Shown piece after piece: positions 27,290 to 38,234 of a stretch of DNA of 64,000 nucleotides. Location of the stretch: NCBI RefSeq assembly GCF_004522105.1, contig NZ_SPUJ01000003.1, forward strand, positions 310,001 to 374,000, read 5' to 3'. The translations under genes were made by a program, and so were the position numbers. The notes under the pieces are model-generated. The model had not been told where the DNA came from, did not search any database, and worked only from the letters and a program-made list of their open reading frames with translations. How positions within the stretch are numbered: the first letter of the stretch is position 1; the number at the start of each line of letters is the position of its first letter. The DNA comes from Nocardioides sp. 1609 (GTDB taxonomy: Bacteria; Actinomycetota; Actinomycetes; Propionibacteriales; Nocardioidaceae).

Positions 27290-28089
27290 GCACGATGGAC
27301 GACGACCAGCCCACCCTGCAGCCGGGCGAGCAGACCGGCGAGCAGACCGGCGACGGGTCCGACGTGCCGGCGCCGCGGCTCACCGGCCGCGCCCGCCTCG
27401 GGCGCGCCCTGCTGCGTCCCTCGCAGACCCAGCTGATCGTGGCCGTGCTGCTGGCCCTCGTCGGGTTCGCCGCGGTCACCCAGATCCGCACGACCGAGCA
27501 GGACTCCACCTACGCGGGGCTCCGCGAGCAGGACCTCATCGACGTCCTGAACGGCCTGGCCGGCACGACGCAGCGCACGCGCGCCGAGATCGACCGGCTC
27601 ACCAGCGACCGCGAGGACCTCCAGTCGGAGTCCACGCAGCGCCAGGCCGCGCTCGACCGGGCCCGCGACGAGGTCGACAACCTCCAGGTCCTCGCCGGGC
27701 TGGTGCCGGTCACCGGCCCCGGGATCCGGGCGACCATCACCGAGGAGACCGGCTCCATCTCGGTCTCGAGCATGCTCGACGTGATCCAGGAGCTGCGCTC
27801 GGTCGGCGCCGAGGCGATCCAGATCAACGGCGAGGTCCGGGTGATCGCCCAGACGTCGTTCGAGGAGGGCGTCGGGGGCATCGAGGTCGACGGCACGCTG
27901 CTCGAGGCGCCGTACGTCGTCGACGCGATCGGCGACGCGAGCACCCTGGCCGGCTCGATCTCGTTCGCCCTCGGTCCGCGTGCCGAGGTCCGCAAGGACG
28001 GCGGCGAGATCGAGGTCGAGGAGCTCGACTCGCTCGACATCGACGCCGTGCGCGAACCGGAGCAGCCGGAGTACGCCCAACCCGACTGA
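27286..28089 (+). CDS. DUF881 membrane-anchored protein (second copy)
   Basis: 267 residues: cytoplasmic N-terminus, one membrane segment (TQLIVAVLLALVGFAAVTQI), a coiled region (RAEIDRLTSDREDLQSE) and the DUF881 domain with GPGIRATITEETG, VIQELRSVGAEAIQINGE and LEAPYVVDAIGD. It is a diverged paralogue of the first copy. The GTG at 27286 overlaps the sbp stop (GTGA); an ATG at 27295 is an alternative. Ends 71 bp before gcvH. Confidence 0.88.
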   Translation: MSTMDDDQPTLQPGEQTGEQTGDGSDVPAPRLTGRARLGRALLRPSQTQLIVAVLLALVGFAAVTQIRTTEQDSTYAGLREQDLIDVLNGLAGTTQRTRAEIDRLTSDREDLQSESTQRQAALDRARDEVDNLQVLAGLVPVTGPGIRATITEETGSISVSSMLDVIQELRSVGAEAIQINGEVRVIAQTSFEEGVGGIEVDGTLLEAPYVVDAIGDASTLAGSISFALGPRAEVRKDGGEIEVEELDSLDIDAVREPEQPEYAQPD

Positions 28090-28118
28090 CCACCACCCGG
28101 TCGGTGGACCGGAGGCGC

Positions 28119-28124
28119 TAGCCT
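28119..28124 (+). promoter_or_regulatory. -10 hexamer TAGCCT upstream of gcvH
   Basis: TAGCCT 36 nt before the gcvH start, leaving a short leader that contains the ribosome binding site (GAGGAG). Confidence 0.4.
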
Positions 28125-28160
28125 TCTCGTGCCCGTTCGGACCCGCCACGAGGAGCGCCT

Positions 28161-28547
28161 GTGTACCCCGAGGACCTGAAGTACACCGTCGAGCACGAGT
28201 GGGTGCGCAGCCCCGGCGAGCACGAGGGATCGGTGCGCGTCGGCATCACCGACTACGCCCAGGACGCCCTGGGCGACATCGTCTACGTCTCCCTGCCCGA
28301 GGTCGGCGACAGCGTCGAGGCCGGCAGCACCTGCGGCGAGCTCGAGTCGACGAAGTCCGTCAGCGACGTCTACGCACCGCTGACCGGCGAGGTGGTCGCC
28401 CGCAACGAGACCCTCGACGCGACGCCCGAGCTCGTCAACAGCGACCCGTACGGCGGTGGCTGGCTCTTCGAGCTGGTCCCGGCGTCCCCCGACGACGTGG
28501 ACGCGCTGCTCGCGCCGGACGCCTACGTGGCCACGCTCGACGGCTGA
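28161..28547 (+). CDS. gcvH: Glycine cleavage system H protein
   Basis: 128 residues, the normal length. A lipoyl-domain fold with the lipoylated lysine K65 in ELESTKSVSDVYAPLTGEV. H protein carries the aminomethyl group between the P, T and L proteins of glycine cleavage. Start GTG at 28161 with GAGGAG upstream. The gene lies in front of the FHA gene as in Mycobacterium (gcvH-garA), while gcvP is 3.1 kb downstream; gcvT is not in the window. Confidence 0.95.
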   Translation: MYPEDLKYTVEHEWVRSPGEHEGSVRVGITDYAQDALGDIVYVSLPEVGDSVEAGSTCGELESTKSVSDVYAPLTGEVVARNETLDATPELVNSDPYGGGWLFELVPASPDDVDALLAPDAYVATLDG

Positions 28548-28604
28548 GTGCACGCGGCTCCGCGAAGCCCTCTCACCGCCCAGGCCCACCTGGTACGTTC
28601 GCCC

Positions 28605-28637
28605 GAACCATCAACCTCAGCATGGCGTTGAGGGTTC
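28605..28637. promoter_or_regulatory. Imperfect palindrome in front of the FHA (garA-like) gene
   Basis: A 33-bp dyad centred at 28621 with 12 of 16 pairs matched: outer arms GAACC/GGTTC, inner arms TCAAC/GTTGA. It lies downstream of a TACGTT hexamer (28594-28599) and upstream of the ATG at 28666. A similar GAGGGTT half-site is in front of the second merR gene. A regulator site, perhaps for one of the two MerR proteins encoded here, is inferred. Confidence 0.45.
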
Positions 28638-28665
28638 AGGGACCACGCACACGAAGGAACAACCG

Positions 28666-29202
28666 ATGCCGTTCTGCACCAACTGTGGCAGGCAGAATCC
28701 CGACGACGCTCGGTTCTGCGCCCAGTGCGGCACCCGTCTGCTCGCCCTCGACCCGAACCTCCCGTCCGCGCCGAGCGGCGAGCCGGTCGGGGAGTCCACC
28801 GCGACGATCCAGATCGGCGGCGCGGGCGTCGAGAAGTCCGAGACCTCCGACCGTGCGCTGAACCCGGTCGACGCCGCCGCGGTCGACGCGCTCCCGGTCG
28901 GGCACGCCCTGCTCGTCGTCCAGAAGGGCCCCGGTGCCGGCAGCCGGTTCCTGCTCGACTCCGACGTCGTGCACGCCGGCCGGCACCCCGACAGCGAGAT
29001 CTTCCTCGACGACGTCACGGTGTCGCGCCACCACGCGGTCTTCGACCGCGAGGGCGACTCGTTCACCGTGGCCGACGGCGGGAGCCTGAACGGCACCTAC
29101 GTCAACCGCGACCGCATCGAGAAGGTCCTGCTCTCGGACGGCGACGAGGTCCAGATCGGCAAGTACCGACTGGTCTTCTTCTCCGGCCACGAGGCGCTCT
29201 GA
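28666..29202 (+). CDS. garA: FHA domain signalling protein, GarA/OdhI-type, with N-terminal zinc ribbon
   Basis: 178 residues. C4, C7, C18 and C21 form a zinc ribbon (CTNCG...CAQCG). ESTATIQI (43-50) occupies the place of the ETTS phosphorylation motif of GarA/OdhI and retains threonines. The FHA domain (about 80-172) has AGRHPDSEIFLDDVTVSRHHAVF, GSLNGTYVNR and GDEVQIGKYRLVFF, with the phosphothreonine-binding R, S, H and N residues. GarA/OdhI-type proteins bind and inhibit 2-oxoglutarate dehydrogenase or affect glutamate metabolism when unphosphorylated, under control of Ser/Thr kinases. The ATG at 28666 is preceded by GAAGGAA. Orthology rests on similarity plus the gcvH-merR neighbours. Confidence 0.88.
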   Translation: MPFCTNCGRQNPDDARFCAQCGTRLLALDPNLPSAPSGEPVGESTATIQIGGAGVEKSETSDRALNPVDAAAVDALPVGHALLVVQKGPGAGSRFLLDSDVVHAGRHPDSEIFLDDVTVSRHHAVFDREGDSFTVADGGSLNGTYVNRDRIEKVLLSDGDEVQIGKYRLVFFSGHEAL

Positions 29203-29209
29203 GCGATCG

Positions 29210-29977
29210 GTGCCCAGCGCGTTCTCGGGAAGCGACCCGGCCGGGGAGCCCCGCAACGACCCGCGGTCCTCGGGCCGGCTGAACATCGGCCAGGTCCTCG
29301 ACCTGCTGCGCGCGGACTTCCCGACGATCACGATCCCGAAGATCCGCTTCCTGGAGTCCGAGGGGCACATCAAGCCCGAACGCACGCCGTCGGGCTACCG
29401 CAAGTTCAGCGAGGACGACGTCGCCCGGCTGCGCTACGTGCTCACGATGCAGCGCGACCACTACCTGCCCCACAAGGTGATCCGCGAGCACCTCGACGCC
29501 ATCGACCGGGGCATGGAGCCGCCGCCGATCGACCCGGTCGTCCCGACCGTCCCGACGGTCGCGCTGTCGAGCGACGGGACGCCGTCGGCGGAGTCCTTCG
29601 CCCGGCGCGACCAGCTGCGGCTCTCGCGGCGCGAGCTGGTCAAGGTCGCCGAGATCGACGAGTCGATGCTCGACGAGCTCGAGCAGTTCGGCCTGGTCGC
29701 CCCGCGCACCGGCACCCACCACTACGACACCGACGCGCTCGTGATCGCCCGCACCGCGCGCGAGCTGGCGGCGTTCGGGCTCGAGCCGCGGCACCTGCGG
29801 GCCTTCCGCGCCGCCGCCGACCGCGAGGTCGGCATGGTCCAGCAGGTCGTCGCGCCGATCCGCGGGGGCCGCGACGCCGGCGCCCGCGACCGGGCCGACG
29901 CCGCCGTGAACGAGATCGCGGCGCTCTCGGTGCGCCTGCACGCCACCCTGGTCAAGGCCGGGCTCAAGCGCTCCTGA
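29210..29977 (+). CDS. ftsR: MerR family regulator (FtsR/Rv1828-type)
   Basis: 255 residues. N-terminal winged helix-turn-helix LNIGQVLDLLRADFPTITIPKIRFLESEG...SGYRKFSEDDVARLRYV (about 24-78), then a long C-terminal region with a second helix-turn-helix-like half (LSRRELVKVAEIDESMLDELEQFGLV). This two-part layout and the gene order after garA match the FtsR/Rv1828 group, which in Corynebacterium activates ftsZ. The start is GTG at 29210, 7 bp after the garA stop, so it is probably in the same unit. The target genes are not visible here. Confidence 0.85.
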   Translation: MPSAFSGSDPAGEPRNDPRSSGRLNIGQVLDLLRADFPTITIPKIRFLESEGHIKPERTPSGYRKFSEDDVARLRYVLTMQRDHYLPHKVIREHLDAIDRGMEPPPIDPVVPTVPTVALSSDGTPSAESFARRDQLRLSRRELVKVAEIDESMLDELEQFGLVAPRTGTHHYDTDALVIARTARELAAFGLEPRHLRAFRAAADREVGMVQQVVAPIRGGRDAGARDRADAAVNEIAALSVRLHATLVKAGLKRS

Positions 29978-30042
29978 CCTCCGCCGGCCCGGTCCCGTCC
30001 GCGCTGGCGCCGCTCGCCCGTGGGTCGCGTGGAGGGGGAGCG

Positions 30043-30048
30043 TAGGGT
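30043..30048 (+). promoter_or_regulatory. -10 hexamer TAGGGT of the bifunctional-nuclease-domain gene
   Basis: TAGGGT ends 6 nt before the GTG at 30055; leaderless type. Confidence 0.6.
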
Positions 30049-30054
30049 TGGCAC

Positions 30055-30525
30055 GTGCGCGAGGTCGATGTCATGGGAGTCCGGGTCGAGATGCCCTCGA
30101 ACCAACCGATCGTCCTGCTCCGGGAGGTGACCGGCGAGCGCTACCTGCCCATCTGGATCGGCGCCGTCGAGGCGACTGCGATCGCGTTCGCGCAGCAGGG
30201 CGTCGTCCCGCCGCGGCCCCTCACCCACGACCTGTTCAAGGACGTGCTGGAGGCGACGGGCAACGCCCTGGCCGAGGTCCGGATCACCGACGTCAAGGAC
30301 GGCGTCTTCTTCGCCACCCTGGTCTTCGGCTCCGGCGTCGAGGTCAGTGCCCGGCCCTCCGACTCGATCGCCCTCGCCCTGCGCACGGGCACCAAGATCA
30401 TGTGCGCCGAGGACGTCCTCGACGAGGCGGGGCTGGCGGTTCCGGCCGAGCAGGAGGACGAGGTCGAGAAGTTCCGCGAGTTCCTCGACCACGTGACGCC
30501 CGAGGACTTCGAGGCCGACCGCTGA
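30055..30525 (+). CDS. Bifunctional nuclease (BFN/DUF151) domain protein
   Basis: 156 residues, single BFN domain: MGVRVEMPSNQPIVLLREV, YLPIWIGAVEATAIAFAQQG, RPLTHDLFKDVLEA, VFFATLVFGSG and SARPSDSIALALRTG. The name comes from a plant homologue; in bacteria the biochemical role is unproven. The gene is always found between the two MerR genes of this block in actinobacteria (Rv1829 in M. tuberculosis). The GTG at 30055 is set by the TAGGGT spacing; an ATG 15 nt downstream is less likely. Confidence 0.9.
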   Translation: MREVDVMGVRVEMPSNQPIVLLREVTGERYLPIWIGAVEATAIAFAQQGVVPPRPLTHDLFKDVLEATGNALAEVRITDVKDGVFFATLVFGSGVEVSARPSDSIALALRTGTKIMCAEDVLDEAGLAVPAEQEDEVEKFREFLDHVTPEDFEADR

Positions 30526-30560
30526 CGCCCACGGCCGGCCGCCGGGCGGGGCAGAGGGTC

Positions 30561-30583
30561 ACCCTCAGCCTGAGAATGAGGGT
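30561..30583. promoter_or_regulatory. Palindrome ACCCTCA-N9-TGAGGGT upstream of the second merR gene
   Basis: A 23-bp dyad with 7-bp perfect arms, followed 20 bp later by a good -35 box. Its position upstream of -35 suits an activator site. It shares the TGAGGGTTC edge with the palindrome in front of the FHA gene. Confidence 0.5.
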
Positions 30584-30603
30584 TCGACACGCCGCGCACC
30601 TCT

Positions 30604-30632
30604 TTGACCGACCACGCCGACCGTCGTACCTT
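30604..30632 (+). promoter_or_regulatory. Sigma-70-type promoter TTGACC-17-TACCTT of the second merR gene
   Basis: TTGACC (30604-30609) and TACCTT (30627-30632) with an ideal 17-bp spacer; transcription would start near 30639, giving an 80-nt leader with GGAGG before the GTG at 30720. Confidence 0.65.
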
Positions 30633-30719
30633 GAACTGTCTTCGTTGTAACTCCACCGATGTCATCACGGCGTCCTTCCCTCGAGTTGCTACCTGCGAAG
30701 TAGACCTGCGGAGGACCGT

Positions 30720-31322
30720 GTGAACGAGCAGAACCCCCGGACCGGATCAGATCCGGCCACCGATCTGGCGCTCGAATCGGCCGACGAGCAGGGCCTCCTG
30801 TTCACCGACGACGTGTCGCCGCTGCCGAGCGACGTCGGCTACCGCGGCCCGACCGCGTGCAACGCGGCCGGCATCACCTACCGCCAGCTCGACTACTGGG
30901 CCCGCACCGGGCTGATCGAGCCGACCGTGCGGGGCGCCAAGGGCTCCGGCTCCCAGCGGCTCTACTCGTTCCGCGACATCCTCATCCTCAAGGTGATCAA
31001 GCGTCTCCTCGACGCCGGGATCTCCCTGCAGCAGATCCGCACCGCCGTCTCCCACCTGCGTGAGCGCGGCACCGACGACCTGACCCGCGTGACGCTGATG
31101 AGCGACGGCGCCTCGGTCTACGAGTGCACCTCCAACGACGAGGTCATCGACCTGCTCCAGGGCGGCCAGGGCGTCTTCGGCATCGCCATCGGTGGCGTCT
31201 GGCGCGAGATCGAGGGCACCCTCGCCGCGCTCCCCAGCGAGCGCGCCAACGACACCGCCGCCGAGACGCCCTCCGCCAGCGACGAGCTCGCCGCCCGCCG
31301 CCAGGCCCGCCGGATCGGCTGA
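30720..31322 (+). CDS. MerR family regulator (Rv1830-type)
   Basis: 200 residues. Winged helix-turn-helix of the MerR type at about 42-115: ACNAAGITYRQLDYWARTGLIEP, then LYSFRDILILKVIKRLLDAGISLQQIRTAVSHLRE. The C-terminal part (VYECTSNDEVIDLLQGGQGVFGIAIGGVWREIEGTL) is a short effector or dimerisation region. It belongs to the second regulator of the conserved block between bfn and gcvP. The GTG at 30720 has GGAGG 5 nt upstream. It has its own promoter and a palindrome that may be its operator. Confidence 0.88.
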   Translation: MNEQNPRTGSDPATDLALESADEQGLLFTDDVSPLPSDVGYRGPTACNAAGITYRQLDYWARTGLIEPTVRGAKGSGSQRLYSFRDILILKVIKRLLDAGISLQQIRTAVSHLRERGTDDLTRVTLMSDGASVYECTSNDEVIDLLQGGQGVFGIAIGGVWREIEGTLAALPSERANDTAAETPSASDELAARRQARRIG

Positions 31323-31363
31323 CGCACCGCCGCACCCCGCTCCACCCGGACAGCACGGTTGTC

Positions 31364-31402
31364 CGTCCGCCTCGTGGCTGTTCGTGGGCCGCGGGGCGGA
31401 CG
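31364..31402 (+). terminator. Possible terminator after the second merR gene
   Basis: 8-bp perfect stem CGTCCGCC/GGCGGACG with a 23-nt loop, followed by TCATTTT. Short T-run, so only moderate support. Confidence 0.35.
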
Positions 31403-31494
31403 TCATTTTCCGTCCCGGTCCTCCGGACCATCGCCGGGGTGGGATGCCTGGGGTGGGTGGGACCGCCGTTGCGCAGGGGTGAGCCCGGGTCCGG

Positions 31495-31500
31495 TAGCGT
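31495..31500 (+). promoter_or_regulatory. -10 hexamer TAGCGT in front of the glycine riboswitch
   Basis: TAGCGT 18 nt before the first helix of the riboswitch, a suitable distance for transcription to begin just upstream of the aptamer. No good -35 was found. Confidence 0.45.
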
Positions 31501-31517
31501 GGGCACCGCTGTCGATC

Positions 31518-31615
31518 CCGCGCGGGAGAGACTTCGTCCCGGCCGAGGCTGGTCGTGGGCAAGCGCCGAAGGGGCAATTCCTCCCCGGAACCTCTCAGGC
31601 ACCCGGACCGCGCGG
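31518..31615 (+). promoter_or_regulatory. Glycine riboswitch, single aptamer, upstream of gcvP
   Basis: The conserved blocks of the glycine aptamer appear in order: GGGAGAGAC after the first helix, GCGCCGAAGGGGCAA in the middle, CCTCCCC and CCTCTCAGGCA at the end. The closing helix P1 pairs CCGCGCGG (31518-31525) with CCGCGCGG (31608-31615). Only one aptamer is complete. It would let glycine raise expression of gcvP at 31700. Confidence 0.85.
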
Positions 31616-31644
31616 AGCAGGCACCTGTGGAGCACCCGTCGGAC

Positions 31645-31677
31645 CCGGCGGGAGTGACAGAGGGGGAGGGCCGCCGG
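31645..31677 (+). promoter_or_regulatory. Hairpin between the glycine aptamer and gcvP (candidate expression platform)
   Basis: 7-bp perfect stem CCGGCGG/CCGCCGG with a purine-rich 19-nt loop (GAGTGACAGAGGGGGAGGG). It lies between the aptamer and the gcvP ribosome binding site, with no T-tract, so control of translation is more likely than termination. Confidence 0.45.
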
Positions 31678-31699
31678 TCTGTCGATCCGAGGAGCCTCC

Positions 31700-34620
<2,921 letters not shown>

Positions 34621-34624
<4 letters not shown>

Positions 34625-35880
34625 GCCTGCAGGTCCGCCTCGGCGCCCTCCAGCGGCGGGGCCGCCTGCCCTCGGTGGTCGGCGGCGTGCTGCGCGACGG
34701 CGTGCTCGTGGAGTCGGCCGGCGTCCACGCCGACCCGTCGACGGCCTACCGGATCGGCTCGATCACCAAGACGATGACGGCGGCGCTGGTCCTCCAGCTG
34801 CGCGACGACGACGTCCTCTCGCTCGACGACCCGGTCGGACGGTTCCTGCCCGGCGTCGGGTACGGCGACCTGACGGTCGCCGACCTGCTCGGCCACACCG
34901 GCGGCATGCAGAGCGAGCCGGCCGGGTCGTGGTGGGAGCGCTCGACCGGCGGCGACTTCGACGCCCTCGCCGCCGCCAACGACGGCGCCGGCGCCGTGGC
35001 CGGCCCGGGGGAGTGGTTCCACTACTCGAACCTCGGCTACGGGCTGCTCGGCGAGGTCGTGGCCCGGCTGCGCGGCGCGCCGTGGTGGGACGTCGTGGTG
35101 GCCCGGCTCCTCGAACCGCTCGAGATGACGCGGACCACCTACGGCCCCGACGCCGCGCGGGGACGGCACGCGCAGGGGCACAGCGTCGAGCACTTCACCG
35201 GGCGGCTCGCCACCGAGCCGCACACCGACACCGGGGCGATGGCGCCGGCTGGACAGGCCTGGAGCACCGTGGCCGACCTCGCGGTGTGGGCGGCGTTCCT
35301 GGCCGGCCGGCGACCCGACGTCCTCGCGACCGCGACGCTCACCGAGATGGGGACGCCGCGCCTCGACCCCTCGTACGGTCTCGGCCTGCGGGTGCTCGGC
35401 CTGGGCCCGGACGCCGCCCGGCGGTTCGTCGGTCACACCGGCTCGATGCCCGGCTTCCTGGCCAGCCTGTTCGTCGAGCCGGCCACCGGCGACGGTGCCG
35501 TCGTGCTGGCGAACGCGACGACCGGCCTCGACGCCGACGGCGTCCCGCACGAGCTGCTGCTCGCCGAGGACCCGGCCCCGGTCACCCCCTGGGTGCCGAC
35601 CACCTCGGTGCCGCCGGTGGTCGAGCCGCTGCTCGGCGTCTGGTTCTGGGGCAACTCCGCGGTCGAGCTGCGCTGGTCCGACGAGCGTCTCGAGGTCCGG
35701 TCGCTCCAGAGCGGGTCGCTCGCCCACACCTTCGAGGTCCGCGACGACGACACGATCCTCGGCGCCTCGGGCTACCACCGCGGCGAGACGCTGCACGTGC
35801 ACCCCACCCACCTCGAGTGCGCGACGTTCGTCTACACGCGAGTCCCCTACGACGCCGCGGCTCCGATCCCCGGTCCCTGA
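34621..35880 (+). CDS. Beta-lactamase family serine hydrolase
   Basis: 419 residues, class C/AmpC-like fold: SITK (S47-K50) with the nucleophile, YSN (Y135) and GHTGSMPG further on. There is no signal peptide, so it probably acts inside the cell as an esterase or peptidase rather than as a resistance enzyme. The C-terminal 110 residues form a small beta domain with repeated strands ([19 protein letters not shown]). The GTG start lies within the gcvP stop, hence translation is coupled to gcvP, an unusual pairing with no known functional link. Confidence 0.85.
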
Positions 35881-35916
35881 GAGCACCGTTCACCTCGGTC
35901 GGCTACTACTTGCCTC

Positions 35917-37446
35917 GTGAAGGACCACCACGAGATCGAGCGCGCCTACGCCGTCGACACCGAGACCGAGCTGCCCGACCTGACCGACCTGCCGGGCGTC
36001 GTCCGGGTCACCGAGCCGACGACGGCGACCCTGGTCGCCACCTACGTCGACACCGCCGACCTGGCGCTGGTGCGCCACGGCGTCACGCTGCGGCGGCGCA
36101 CCGGAGGCGCCGACGCGGGGTGGCACCTCAAGGTGCCGGCCGGGCTCGGGCGCGACGAGCTGCACCGGCCGCTGGGCCGCTCCGAGACGGTCCCGGCCGT
36201 GCTCGCCCGGCAGGTGCTCGGCTGGACCCGGGGCCGGGACCTGCGCCCGGTCGCCGACATCGAGACCGTCCGCACGACGCGGCTCCTGCTCGGCGCCGAG
36301 GACGCCGTCCTGGCCGAGGTGGCCGACGACCGGGTCACCGGCCGGGCGGTCGGGCGGCTCGCCGCGGACGCCGTGGCCTGGCGCGAGGTCGAGATCGAGC
36401 TGGTCACGGCGCCCCCGGCGTTCCTCGACGACGCCGACGGCCCGCTCGCCGCGGCCGGGATCGTGCCGCGGACGGTGCAGCGCAAGATCGGCTCGGTGCT
36501 GGCCCACCGGCTGCCCGAGCCGGCCGCGGCGGCCACCGGGCTGACGCTCGACGGGCCGGCCTCCGCCGTCCTGCTGGCCCGGCTCGCGGAGCAGGTCGAC
36601 GCGCTGCTCCGTGCGGACTGCGACGTCCGGCGCGGCGTCGACGACGGCGTCCACCAGCTGCGGGTCGCGTGCCGACGGCTCCGCGCCGCGCTCGCGACCT
36701 ACCGCCCGCTGCTCGACCGCGACCGCACCGACCCGCTCCGCAACGAGCTCCGCTGGGTCGCGCGGACCCTCGGCGCCGGCCGCGACGCCGAGGTCGTCCA
36801 GGAGCGACTGCGCGGCCTGGTCGCCGAGGTCCCGCGTCGCCACGTCGTGGGCCCGGTCCGCCGGCGGATCGACCGCACCTACGCCGACCGGCGCCGCGCG
36901 ACGGGCACGCACGCCGCCGACGTCCTGGCGTCCCGGCGCTACCTGCGGCTGCTGGGGCGGCTCGACCGGCTCGTCACCTCACCGCCGTGGGCCGAGCGCG
37001 CCGAACGGCCGGCCGCGGAGGTCCTTCCGCAGCGCGTCCGCAAGGACCTCCGGCGGCTGCAGGACGCCGTCGCACTCGCCGAGGCGGTCGCCGAGACCGA
37101 CGGTGCGGGCCCGGCGCACGACGAGGCGCTGCACGACGTGCGCAAGTCGGCGAAGCGGCTGCGCTACGCCTGCGAGGTGCTCGAGCCCCTGTGGGGCGCG
37201 GACGCCAAGCGGCTGCGCAAGGCCGCCCAGGAGGTCACCCGGGTCCTCGGCGAGCGCCAGGACACCGCCGTGACGCGCGCCGGCCTGCGCCGGATCGCCG
37301 CACGGGCCGCCGCCGACGGCGAGAGCGCCTTCACCTACGGCGTCCTGCACGAGCGCGAGGAGGCGCGGGCGGCCGCGCTGGAGGACGAGTTCGCCGAGGC
37401 GTGGCGTCGCGTCGACGGCAAGAAGCTGCGGCGCTGGCTGGGCTGA
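35917..37446 (+). CDS. CYTH-CHAD domain protein
   Basis: 509 residues. N-terminal CYTH domain (1-185): EIERAYAVD in place of the usual ExExK, then YVDTADLALVRHGVTLRRRTGG, WHLKVPAG and REVEIELV. C-terminal CHAD domain (about 215-505): VHQLRVACRRLRAALATYRPLL and LHDVRKSAKRLRYACEVLEPLWG, with the histidines and lysines that bind polyphosphate. Proteins of this kind act on or bind polyphosphate or triphosphates. The CYTH acidic-basic motif is altered at one position, so triphosphatase activity should not be assumed. Start GTG at 35917 with no clear Shine-Dalgarno; a TACTAC stretch 7 nt upstream resembles a weak leaderless hexamer. Confidence 0.88.
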   Translation: MKDHHEIERAYAVDTETELPDLTDLPGVVRVTEPTTATLVATYVDTADLALVRHGVTLRRRTGGADAGWHLKVPAGLGRDELHRPLGRSETVPAVLARQVLGWTRGRDLRPVADIETVRTTRLLLGAEDAVLAEVADDRVTGRAVGRLAADAVAWREVEIELVTAPPAFLDDADGPLAAAGIVPRTVQRKIGSVLAHRLPEPAAAATGLTLDGPASAVLLARLAEQVDALLRADCDVRRGVDDGVHQLRVACRRLRAALATYRPLLDRDRTDPLRNELRWVARTLGAGRDAEVVQERLRGLVAEVPRRHVVGPVRRRIDRTYADRRRATGTHAADVLASRRYLRLLGRLDRLVTSPPWAERAERPAAEVLPQRVRKDLRRLQDAVALAEAVAETDGAGPAHDEALHDVRKSAKRLRYACEVLEPLWGADAKRLRKAAQEVTRVLGERQDTAVTRAGLRRIAARAAADGESAFTYGVLHEREEARAAALEDEFAEAWRRVDGKKLRRWLG

Positions 37447-37473
37447 GCGACGCGTGGTCGTCGGCCACCGCCG

Positions 37474-38187
37474 CTACGAGGTGCGGTGCCAGCGCTCCAG
37501 GTCGCGCGGCGTGGCGACGTACGGCACGCCGCGGTGGGCGCCGGCGCGACCGAGGTCGATGCCGCGCACGGTGCCGTGCCCCGCGTCCGACCCGGTCCGG
37601 GGGTAGTAGGCGACGTAGTCGATCCTCGGACGCTCCACGCGGATGCGCTTGGCCGCGCGGGCAGGGACCGAGACGCGACCGTCGGGCTCTCCCTCGCGGA
37701 ACGATCCGTAGTAGACGACGACGCGGCGCGAGCCGGGGTTGGCGATCCGCAGCGTTCCGGGGCGTCCTGGCACCTTGGTCACCTTGACCTCCTTCACCTT
37801 GACGACCACCACGGTGAGCGTGCCCGGCCGGAGGTAGCCCTCGTCGCAGGCCCAGTAGGTGATCTCGTAGGTCCCCGGCCGGTTGCGTGTCGGGAAGATC
37901 GCGAGCGCCTCCCCGTCGACACCGATCTCCTCTCCGGAGAGCTCGGAGACGTCGAGCGGCGCACGGCTCGGCACGCGCACCCGACAGATCTCGAGGACGT
38001 CGCCGTTCGGGTCGGTGTCGTTGGCGAGCACGTCGACGAACGCGGCCCCCGAGCCCTCCACGCGGACCCGGTCGTTCTCGACGACCGGGGCGTCGGTGGA
38101 CTCGTCGGCGTGAGCCGGGACGACGGACGTGACGAGGACCAGCGCGGTGGCGGCGGCGGTCAGGGCAGCGGTGAGACGACGGTGCAC
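37474..38187 (-). CDS. Secreted protein with an Ig/cadherin-like domain
   Basis: 237 residues. A signal peptide ([23 protein letters not shown], about 5-27) is followed by [22 protein letters not shown], the pattern of cadherin-like/VCBS or tandem-Ig modules, then [20 protein letters not shown]. The second half ([24 protein letters not shown]) is a separate beta-rich part. There is no anchoring motif. The GTG at 38187 has AGGAG upstream. Function unknown; likely extracellular. It converges with the CYTH-CHAD gene. Confidence 0.7.
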   Translation of the reverse strand: MHRRLTAALTAAATALVLVTSVVPAHADESTDAPVVENDRVRVEGSGAAFVDVLANDTDPNGDVLEICRVRVPSRAPLDVSELSGEEIGVDGEALAIFPTRNRPGTYEITYWACDEGYLRPGTLTVVVVKVKEVKVTKVPGRPGTLRIANPGSRRVVVYYGSFREGEPDGRVSVPARAAKRIRVERPRIDYVAYYPRTGSDAGHGTVRGIDLGRAGAHRGVPYVATPRDLERWHRTS

Positions 38188-38234
38188 GTGGGCTCCTGGA
38201 TCGAAGGGGTCCGCGCACCCTACGGTCTCGCTGC

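Noticed and set aside
31645..31677. Second glycine aptamer of a tandem riboswitch
   Set aside because: Only the hairpin and a GTGACAGAGGGGG stretch are present; the middle GCCGAAGG and final CUCAGGC blocks of an aptamer are missing.
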